A stretch of DNA of 14,905 nucleotides from the NCBI GenBank assembly GCA_964437515.1, contig CAYTHB010000069.1:1-14905 (forward strand), given 5' to 3'. This document shows positions 5,810 to 11,391 of the stretch, in pieces; position 1 is the stretch's first letter; every line of letters starts with the position of its first letter. The notes under the pieces are model-generated. The model did not search any database. It was not told the DNA's origin and worked only from the letters and a program-made list of their open reading frames with translations. The position numbers and the translations under genes were made by a program. Origin of the DNA: Sterolibacterium sp964437515. GTDB taxonomy: Bacteria > Pseudomonadota > Gammaproteobacteria > Burkholderiales > Rhodocyclaceae.

Positions 5810-7396
5810 ATGAGCCATCAGAAAATCCTCATCCTCGATTTTGGTTCGCAGGTCAGCCAGTTGATTGCCCGCCGTGTGCGCGAGCAGCAGGTGTATTGCG
5901 AGTTGCATCCTTTTGATGTTTCTGCTGACTTTATCAAACAGTTTGCGCCGCAAGGCATCATCCTTTCTGGCGGACCGAATTCGGTGTACGAGGCACTGGA
6001 ATGGAAAGCTCCGCAAATCGTCTTTGAACTGGGCGTGCCTGTGCTGGGCATTTGCTACGGCATGCAAACGATGGCGCAGCAGTTGGGCGGCAAGGTGGAA
6101 AGCTCAGGGCAGCGCGAGTTTGGCTATGCCGAGATTCGCGCCCGCGGGCACTCAAAACTGTTTGCCGATATCCAGGATCGCAGCAACGCCGAAGGTCATG
6201 GTCTGCTCGATGTCTGGATGAGTCACGGTGACAAGGTGACCGAACTGCCGCCGGGCTTCAAGGTGATCGCCAGCACGCCGTCGTGCCCCGTGGCTGCGAT
6301 GGCCGATGAGGCGCGCCGCTTTTATGCTGTGCAGTTTCACCCCGAAGTCACGCATACCCTCAAGGGCAAGGAAATGTTTGCCCGCTTCGTGCATGACATC
6401 TGCGGCTGTGGCCATGACTGGAATATGCCCGATTACGTCAATGAAGCGATTGCCAAAGTACGCGCGCAAGTCGGCCAGGATGAAGTCATCCTCGGGCTGT
6501 CCGGTGGCGTGGATTCCAGCGTGGTGGCCGCGTTGCTGCATCGCGCCATCGGCGATCAGCTCACCTGCGTGTTCGTCGATAACGGCTTGCTGCGCCTCAA
6601 TGAAGGCAAGCAGGTTATGGAAACCTTTTCGCGCAATCTGGGCGTCAAGGTGATTCACGTCGATGCCTCGGCGCAGTTCATGGGGCATCTCAAGGGCGTG
6701 ACCGACCCCGAGCAGAAACGCAAAATCATCGGCCGCGAATTCGTCGAGGTTTTTCAGGCCGAAGCCGCCAAGCTGCCGCAAGCCAAGTGGCTGGCACAAG
6801 GCACGATCTACCCGGATGTCATCGAATCGGCGGGTGCAAAAACCGGCAAGGCACATGCTATCAAGAGCCATCACAACGTCGGCGGCCTGCCGGAAACGCT
6901 GCATCTCAAACTGCTCGAACCGCTGCGCGAACTGTTCAAGGACGAAGTACGCGAACTCGGCATCGCCCTAGGCTTGCCGCATGACATGGTCTATCGTCAT
7001 CCCTTCCCGGGTCCCGGTCTGGGCGTGCGTATCCTCGGTGAAGTCAAAGCCGAATTCGCCGATCTGCTGCGTCGCGCCGATGCCATCTTCATCGACGAAT
7101 TGCGCGCCGCCCAAGACGAACAAGCGGGCAAAAGCTGGTACGACAAGACCAGTCAAGCCTTTGCTGTTTTCCTGCCGGTTAAAAGTGTCGGCGTAATGGG
7201 CGATGGTCGCACCTACGAATACGTCGTCGCTTTGCGCGCAGTGCAAACTCAAGACTTCATGACCGCCCACTGGGCAGAACTGCCGCACAGCCTGCTTGGT
7301 AAAGTCAGCAACCGCATCATCAACGAAGTGCGGGGGATCAACCGGGTGGTCTACGATATTTCCGGCAAGCCACCGGCGACGATTGAGTGGGAGTGA
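5810..7396 (+). CDS. guaA: GMP synthase (glutamine-hydrolysing)
   Basis: GuaA aminates XMP to GMP using glutamine and ATP. The 528-aa protein has an N-terminal class I glutamine amidotransferase domain with the triad Cys82 (GICYGMQ), His177 and Glu179 (FHPEVTHT). The ATP-pyrophosphatase domain follows, with the PP-loop SGGVDSS at 231-237. The C-terminal dimerisation domain holds HPFPGPGLGVRILGE and ends PPATIEWE. An in-frame TAG at 5801 excludes earlier starts, so the ATG at 5810 is fixed, although no Shine-Dalgarno precedes it. The last 18 bp recur at 8318-8335, which suggests an element integrated at this 3' end and restored the reading frame. Confidence 0.98.
   Translation: MSHQKILILDFGSQVSQLIARRVREQQVYCELHPFDVSADFIKQFAPQGIILSGGPNSVYEALEWKAPQIVFELGVPVLGICYGMQTMAQQLGGKVESSGQREFGYAEIRARGHSKLFADIQDRSNAEGHGLLDVWMSHGDKVTELPPGFKVIASTPSCPVAAMADEARRFYAVQFHPEVTHTLKGKEMFARFVHDICGCGHDWNMPDYVNEAIAKVRAQVGQDEVILGLSGGVDSSVVAALLHRAIGDQLTCVFVDNGLLRLNEGKQVMETFSRNLGVKVIHVDASAQFMGHLKGVTDPEQKRKIIGREFVEVFQAEAAKLPQAKWLAQGTIYPDVIESAGAKTGKAHAIKSHHNVGGLPETLHLKLLEPLRELFKDEVRELGIALGLPHDMVYRHPFPGPGLGVRILGEVKAEFADLLRRADAIFIDELRAAQDEQAGKSWYDKTSQAFAVFLPVKSVGVMGDGRTYEYVVALRAVQTQDFMTAHWAELPHSLLGKVSNRIINEVRGINRVVYDISGKPPATIEWE
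7379..7396 (+). other. Putative attachment site, left (3' end of guaA)
   Basis: ACGATTGAGTGGGAGTGA encodes Thr-Ile-Glu-Trp-Glu-stop. The copy at 8318-8335 differs at only two bases. The 3' end of guaA is an established integration site for tyrosine-recombinase elements such as GIsul2 and several genomic islands. Confidence 0.65.
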
Positions 7397-7431
7397 GAAT
7401 TGTTTTTAACTTGTTGATTTGATTTTGTAAA

Positions 7432-7479
7432 TTAAGAATCAACAACAATCTTTCCTGCATCATCAATGGTATTTTTCAT
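7432..7479 (-). pseudogene. Possible 5' fragment of an AbrB/VapB-type antitoxin gene
   Basis: On the minus strand from 7479 the reading is MKNTIDDAGKIVVDS-stop. The first 13 residues resemble the N-terminus typical of AbrB-fold antitoxins (MK-x-TID-x-AG-R/K-IVIP), after which the frame ends. No downstream toxin gene is seen; the fragment abuts the guaA end. The match is short, so chance similarity remains possible. Confidence 0.35.
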
Positions 7480-7484
7480 GGTAT
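7466..7484 (+). repeat. 19-bp direct repeat, left copy
   Basis: ATGGTATTTTTCATGGTAT matches 8245-8263 with a single T/C difference. An inverted CCGATACCATG at 7510-7520 is the exact reverse complement of 8256-8266. The repeats lie 69 bp inside the left and 54 bp inside the right att-like site, as arm-type recombinase sites might. On the minus strand the repeat also reads as an antitoxin-like start (ATG AAA Arn ACC AT). Confidence 0.75.
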
Positions 7485-7574
7485 TTCCAAGGTGTTGAGA
7501 TTCATAGGTCCGATACCATGCGACTGATTTGACGCGAATTATGCGTATTGGGTGAATGTTACGTTGTGAACGGT

Positions 7575-7603
7575 TTGGTTGATATACGGAAAACCCGTAT
7601 AAT
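7575..7603 (+). promoter_or_regulatory. Toxin-antitoxin promoter with overlapping operator dyad
   Basis: TTGGTT (7575-7580), a 17-bp spacer, and a perfect TATAAT (7598-7603). A dyad TATACGG-AAAAC-CCGTATA (7583-7601) overlaps the -10, the usual position for autorepression by an Xre antitoxin. The predicted transcription start, about 7610-7611, coincides with the GTG at 7611. Confidence 0.6.
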
Positions 7604-7610
7604 TCTACCT

Positions 7611-7907
7611 GTGCGCACCGTGATCGAGACCCCGACATTCCAGAAGCAGGCTGAGAAGCTATGGTCAGAGAACGAGCGACTGGCCTTTATCGACTGGATT
7701 GCTGCAAACCCGTTGGCCGGGGATGTGATTCCAGGTGCGGATGGCGCACGCAAGGTTCGCTGGAGCCGTGCAGGGTCTGGCAAATCAAGCGGTGCCCGGG
7801 TGATCTACTTCAACTTAACAGAGCAGGAAGTGGTATTGTTGGTAGCGGCGTATGCTAAAGCTGAACGTACCAACATGCTTCCCGCTGAAATCAAAAAGGT
7901 GGTGTGA
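7611..7907 (+). CDS. HigB2/RelE-like toxin (type II toxin-antitoxin)
   Basis: From the GTG at 7611 the product is 98 aa and starts MRTVIETPTF, the pattern usual for HigB2-like toxins. The family core is present: NPLAGDVIPGADGARKVRW (residues 33-51), GKSSGARVIYF (57-67) and AYAKAERTNM (80-89), with Lys/Arg residues in positions typical of ribosome-dependent mRNA interferases. The longer reading from 7548 would run through the promoter and operator and is unlikely. No Shine-Dalgarno precedes the GTG and the predicted transcript starts at or next to it, so translation may be leaderless; a GTG at 7620 is an alternative. The antitoxin gene follows after 1 nt. Confidence 0.85.
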   Translation: MRTVIETPTFQKQAEKLWSENERLAFIDWIAANPLAGDVIPGADGARKVRWSRAGSGKSSGARVIYFNLTEQEVVLLVAAYAKAERTNMLPAEIKKVV

Positions 7908-7908
7908 C

Positions 7909-8232
7909 ATGGGCATCAAGAAAATCGACGTTGAGAAGATAGCAGCGGCTATCGAGGCCGATGCCGGTGAGGCACTTCCTGATCTGCGGCAAGCCCTCGC
8001 AGAGGCGAAGGCGGGGCTTGGGCGTGTCACAACCCCGGCGCAGATCATCGTGCGTCAAGCACGGGAGAAATCGGGTCTGACACAAGCAGCTTTCGCCGAG
8101 CGCATCGAAACTCCAGTGGCGACGCTGCGCGACTGGGAGCAAGGGCGGTTTGCCCCGCCTGGTGGAGTGCTGTGTCTGCTTCGGTTGATCATCAAGCATC
8201 CCGAGTTGTCCAAAGAATTGAGTGCGGCATGA
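7909..8232 (+). CDS. Xre-family HTH antitoxin (NadS/HigA-like)
   Basis: The 107-aa protein has an N-terminal helical part (about residues 5-35) and an Xre-type helix-turn-helix at about 46-82 (IVRQAREKSGLTQAAFAERI, then VATLRDWEQGR). The family acts as antitoxin and autorepressor of the upstream toxin gene. I chose the ATG at 7909 over the earlier in-frame ATG at 7852: it lies 1 nt after the toxin stop, has AAAGGTGG just upstream, and yields MGIKKIDVEKI, while the longer form would overlap most of the toxin's C-terminus. The order toxin then antitoxin is that of higBA modules. Confidence 0.88.
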   Translation: MGIKKIDVEKIAAAIEADAGEALPDLRQALAEAKAGLGRVTTPAQIIVRQAREKSGLTQAAFAERIETPVATLRDWEQGRFAPPGGVLCLLRLIIKHPELSKELSAA

Positions 8233-8244
8233 CTTTTACCGAGC

Positions 8245-8263
8245 ATGGTACTTTTCATGGTAT
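8245..8263 (+). repeat. 19-bp direct repeat, right copy
   Basis: Matches 7466-7484 with one mismatch, 13 nt after the antitoxin stop. The extension CATGGTATCGG (8256-8266) is the reverse complement of 7510-7520. Confidence 0.75.
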
Positions 8264-8317
8264 CGGCAGTTTTAATCTCTGCAACTTATTGTTGAATATG
8301 GAATTTTTCACTCGTTG

Positions 8318-8335
8318 ACGATCGAGTTGGAGTGA
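8318..8335 (+). other. Putative attachment site, right (duplicated guaA 3' end)
   Basis: ACGATCGAGTTGGAGTGA would encode Thr-Ile-Glu-Leu-Glu-stop. It matches the end of guaA at 16 of 18 positions, with one difference silent. It is followed at 8384 by a strong terminator, as expected of the displaced original guaA 3' end and its downstream region. Confidence 0.6.
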
Positions 8336-8383
8336 TTTTGGAGACCAGCAAGCACTAGCAACGCTTGGCAACAAACACAAATT

Positions 8384-8416
8384 AAGCCCATGTATTTTAT
8401 GGGCTTTTTTGTTTTT
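8384..8416 (+). terminator. Intrinsic terminator (probably the original guaA terminator)
   Basis: AAGCCCAT (8384-8391), a 7-nt loop, ATGGGCTT (8399-8406), then TTTTGTTTTT. It lies 48 nt after the duplicated guaA stop codon and now also ends the toxin-antitoxin transcript. Confidence 0.85.
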
Positions 8417-8451
8417 ATCTGGCCTCCTATAGCAACGAGGAGAATGATTTT

Positions 8452-8611
8452 GTTGATGATAAAACGCCGGTATAAATTTCGGGGTGATGAAAAAATGCCG
8501 ACGTACCATCATCGGATAATCCCTCCAGTGCTGATATAAATTCTAGTTTCAAGCTAGGGTAGTTTCATGTGCTCTGGGCGTGCTCTGAGCAAAGTACGGT
8601 TATAGTAAACT
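8452..8611. other. Non-coding stretch with insertion-sequence-end-like repeats
   Basis: No gene is seen between the antitoxin and the Fic gene. GATGATAAAACGCCGGTA (8455-8472) recurs as GATGAAAAAATGCCGACGTA (8486-8505), spaced 31 bp. Repeats of this kind, with TGATGAAAAAATGCCG, recall the multiple terminal repeats of IS21-family ends, suggesting an IS end remnant; no transposase is present. A tandem TGCTCTGGGCG/TGCTCTGAGCA (8570-8591) follows. Confidence 0.35.
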
Positions 8612-8670
8612 AAACATGTTGATTATTTATATCAAAACATGTAGATTGTTATAGCCAAATCATGTGGATT
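8612..8670 (+). promoter_or_regulatory. Three 13-bp repeats (23-bp period) embedded in the Fic gene promoter
   Basis: AAACATGTTGATT (8612-8624), AAACATGTAGATT (8635-8647) and AATCATGTGGATT (8658-8670) are spaced exactly 23 bp. A promoter TTGATT (8619-8624), 17 bp, TAGATT (8642-8647) has its -35 in repeat 1 and -10 in repeat 2. A regulator binding the repeats would therefore block transcription; the wHTH-like N-terminus of the downstream protein is a candidate (inference). Confidence 0.55.
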
Positions 8671-8700
8671 CTTGGCGAAAAAAATGAGAAATCGAATCGT

Positions 8701-10254
8701 ATGGCTCGCCCCAGATTGACTGCGCAACAGAAGCTAGCCAAAGCATTGACCGAGCTTCATCAGGTTCTTGGCTCAGAGCAGGGCGTTGTGCGTGGCAAAC
8801 AAATCAAGAATGCGACCCGGGTGCTGTTATTAGAGCGCGGCTACCTTCGAGAAATCCTGAAGGGCTGGTACTTTGTATCCGATCCGCTTGCCGAGCCCGG
8901 TGATACCACGCCGTTTTTCGCCAATTACTGGGGGTACCTTGCCAGCTATCTAACAGAGCGATTTGGCAATGATTATTGCCTGACCGCCGAGCATTCGTTG
9001 CTCCGGCAAGCACATCACAACGTTGTTCCAAAGCAAGTCAACGTGATGCTCGCAGTCAATCAAAGTCAGATACAGGAATTGGCTTTTGGCCACAGCGTTG
9101 CGCTGTATCCGGGCGGGAAAAGCTTTCCAGCATCAACAGATCAAGAATTCCTGATGGGGGTGCGCTGCATGTCTGCGCCGTACTGCCTCGTAATGCTGAA
9201 TCCGCGGTACTTCAAGGACTATGCCCGCGAAGTTCAGATTGTCATGGGAAAACTCGACGATCCCGGCAGGATAGCAGCTCTCGTTGATATCAATGCGACC
9301 GGTGTTGCGCGCCTTGTTTCGGCTTATCGTCGAGTTGGCCGCGCCGGGTTTGCCGAGGACATCCTGCGGCAACTTTCTGGCCTCAAAATGACGCTCAACG
9401 TTGATGACGACCCCTTTGCGGGCGAACCCGTGTATCAACTCGGCACCCCGGGCAAATCTCCGCTGTACAACCGTATCAAGGTTCTTTGGGCGCAACATCG
9501 TGATGCCGTGCTGGCAAGCCGCCCGCTACAGTCCAGGATAGAGATGTCGACGGATGACTATCTGGCACGAGTTGAAGCCATACGGGTTGAGGATGCATAT
9601 CACAGCCTCTCCATTGAGCGTTACCGGGTAACGCCTGAGCTCATCCGCAGAGTTGCTGAGGCGAAATGGGATCCAACCGGCAATCCGCAAGATCAACGTC
9701 AAATTGATGCAATGGCTGCTCGCGGCTATCTGGACGCATTCCAGTTAGTCAAGGAGGATGCTGGTCAAGCGTTTGCGATAAAAGCCTCAACACCTGGTTT
9801 CGCTGCGCGGATATTTGGCGAGCGACATCAGGCGTGGTTCCAGAAACTTTTTACCCCATCTGTGGACGCAGGCATTCTCGAACGCAGGGATCTGGTGGGC
9901 TATCGTCGTCACATGGTCTTCCTGCGCGGCTCGTTACATGCTCCACCGCATTTCGACTCTGTGCGAGATGGAATGGAAGCCTTGCGTGAGTGCCTGGCAG
10001 AAGAAACGGATGCGTTTGTAAGTGCAGTGCTGGGACAATGGCTATTCGGTTTCATACATCCCTACATGGACGGAAATGGGCGCATGGCTCGTTTTACAAT
10101 GAATCTGATGCTTGCTTCAGGTGGATATCCTTGGACAGTGATTCATGTTGAGAATCGAGCGGCTTATATGGCCGCACTCGAAAAAGCCAGCGTCGATGAT
10201 GACCTGGTTACGTTCTCAGAATTCATCGCAGGCGCCGTGCGTAGAAGCCTGTAG
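8701..10254 (+). CDS. Fic-domain protein with N-terminal AbiEi-like DNA-binding region
   Basis: The Fic motif is complete: HPYMDGNGRMAR (residues 453-464 of the 517-aa form), so AMP/nucleotide transfer to a target protein is plausible. An inhibitory-helix-like SLSIER lies ahead of it (302-307), matching SxxxE of class II Fic proteins but with Arg where Gly/Asn is usual. The N-terminal ~65 residues (GVVRGKQIKNATRVL, then GYLREILKGWYFVSDP) resemble the winged-helix part of AbiEi-type antitoxins. I prefer the ATG at 8701 (MARPRLTAQQ): the in-frame ATG at 8662 lies inside repeat 3 and adds 13 unconserved-looking residues. No partner gene adjoins it. The target is unknown; roles in toxin-antitoxin or phage defence are possible. 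Confidence 0.85.
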   Translation: MARPRLTAQQKLAKALTELHQVLGSEQGVVRGKQIKNATRVLLLERGYLREILKGWYFVSDPLAEPGDTTPFFANYWGYLASYLTERFGNDYCLTAEHSLLRQAHHNVVPKQVNVMLAVNQSQIQELAFGHSVALYPGGKSFPASTDQEFLMGVRCMSAPYCLVMLNPRYFKDYAREVQIVMGKLDDPGRIAALVDINATGVARLVSAYRRVGRAGFAEDILRQLSGLKMTLNVDDDPFAGEPVYQLGTPGKSPLYNRIKVLWAQHRDAVLASRPLQSRIEMSTDDYLARVEAIRVEDAYHSLSIERYRVTPELIRRVAEAKWDPTGNPQDQRQIDAMAARGYLDAFQLVKEDAGQAFAIKASTPGFAARIFGERHQAWFQKLFTPSVDAGILERRDLVGYRRHMVFLRGSLHAPPHFDSVRDGMEALRECLAEETDAFVSAVLGQWLFGFIHPYMDGNGRMARFTMNLMLASGGYPWTVIHVENRAAYMAALEKASVDDDLVTFSEFIAGAVRRSL

Positions 10255-10419
10255 CCCCCGAATAACTGTATACCATCATGCTGGATATCCTCAGTAGGTG
10301 GAGATGGTGCCCATGTGGTTTATTGAGTCGGCTGAAATGTACTTGAAGCTGTTCACCTTGGCCTTTTGAATGAGTCATGGAGGTTAAAATTATTGGATAT
10401 TTTTTAAGGATGGTTCGTC

Positions 10420-11385
10420 ATGCTGGTTAATTGTGTGGTGTATCAGGAAGGTTCACGGCTTGCAGATATTCCGGTGGCGGATATCAGTGAGTATGTGGGG
10501 CGTAAAGACTGCTTTGTCTGGGTGGCATTACGCGATGCGACACAGGCAGAACTAGCGGAAATGCAGGAGGAGTTTAATTTGCACCCCTTGGCCGTGGAGG
10601 ATGCCCAACATGGCCATCAGCGGCCGAAAATCGAAGAGTATGGCGATACGTTGTTTGCCGTGATGCATATGCTGGAAATGGACAATGGGCAATTGCAGCG
10701 CGGTGAGGTCGATGTGTTTGTCGGGTCAAATTTCGTGCTCTCGGTGCGTGCATCCAGCCATCAGGGTTTTTTGGGAGTGCGGCAGCGTTGCGAACAGGAG
10801 CCGCATCTGCTGGTCCAAGGCGCAGGTTTTGTGTTGTATGCCTTGATGGATGCCGTGGTCGATCGGTATTTTCCGATCGTCGATGATATCGAAAGTCAGT
10901 TGGAAAAGATCGAAGAAAACATTTTCACCAAAAGTTCGGCGCGCTCCAATATTGAAGGCTTGTATCAGCTCAAACGGCAGTTGGGCGTACTCAAGCACGC
11001 CGTGGCACCGTTGCTGGAGGCGGTTAGCAAACTGATTAGCGGACGGATTCCGGAGGTGTGTCTGAATAGTCAGGAGTATTTCCGCGATGTGTTTGACCAC
11101 CTCTCGCGCCTGAATATTTCCATTGATACGCTACGCGATACGATCGGCACTGCGATACAGGTCAATCTGGGGATGATTACCATCGAGGAGAGTGAAGTTA
11201 ATAAACGCCTCGCCGCGTGGGCGGGGATATTTGCAGTGGCGACTGCGTTTGCCGGAATCTGGGGGATGAATTTCAAGGCCATGCCGGAGTTGCAGTGGGA
11301 GTTCGGCTACCCGATGGCCTTGAGTCTGATTGTGCTGTGTTGCGGGGCGTTATATATCCGCTTTCGCCGTGCCGGTTGGTTGTAG
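10420..11385 (+). CDS. corA: CorA-family magnesium/cobalt transporter
   Basis: A 321-aa inner-membrane divalent cation channel of the CorA family, normally a homopentamer. A cytoplasmic alpha/beta domain (about residues 1-145) leads into the long helices (150-265). Two C-terminal membrane helices follow (about 266-284 and 297-315) with the signature GMN at 282-284 (GIWGMNFKAMPE) at the pore mouth. The usual C-terminal basic RFRRAG is present. The start has an AAGGA site (10406-10410), 9 nt upstream. The gene is separated by 165 bp from the Fic gene and converges on norD with only 6 bp between stop codons. Substrate choice among Mg2+, Co2+ or Zn2+ cannot be read from the sequence. Confidence 0.93.
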   Translation: MLVNCVVYQEGSRLADIPVADISEYVGRKDCFVWVALRDATQAELAEMQEEFNLHPLAVEDAQHGHQRPKIEEYGDTLFAVMHMLEMDNGQLQRGEVDVFVGSNFVLSVRASSHQGFLGVRQRCEQEPHLLVQGAGFVLYALMDAVVDRYFPIVDDIESQLEKIEENIFTKSSARSNIEGLYQLKRQLGVLKHAVAPLLEAVSKLISGRIPEVCLNSQEYFRDVFDHLSRLNISIDTLRDTIGTAIQVNLGMITIEESEVNKRLAAWAGIFAVATAFAGIWGMNFKAMPELQWEFGYPMALSLIVLCCGALYIRFRRAGWL

Positions 11386-11391
11386 GACGGC

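Larger units (their letters stand above)
7397..8335. mobile_element. Putative mini-island or decayed integrative element at guaA, carrying a toxin-antitoxin pair
   Basis: The segment between the guaA 3' end and its imperfect duplicate is 939 bp. It contains a HigB2/RelE-like toxin gene, an Xre antitoxin gene, an AbrB-like gene fragment and a 19-bp direct repeat near each end (7466-7484 and 8245-8263). No recombinase gene is present. It could be the remnant of a larger island or a non-autonomous element moved in trans. The boundaries are inferred from the att-like repeats only. Confidence 0.55.

Noticed and set aside
6152..6904. 250-codon open frame antisense to guaA
   Set aside because: Fully overlaps guaA catalytic regions on the other strand and shows no domain or ribosome-binding site.
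7411..7445. Terminator hairpin right after guaA
   Set aside because: TTGTTGATT/AATCAACAA has a 17-nt loop, is AT-rich and has no U-tract; the better terminator is at 8384-8416.
7548..7610. N-terminal extension of the HigB2-like toxin
   Set aside because: It would translate the promoter and operator dyad; the family N-terminus begins at the GTG at 7611.
8612..8670. Replication iterons or a CRISPR array
   Set aside because: Only three 13-bp units with 10-bp gaps, no rep or cas gene, and the units coincide with promoter hexamers.
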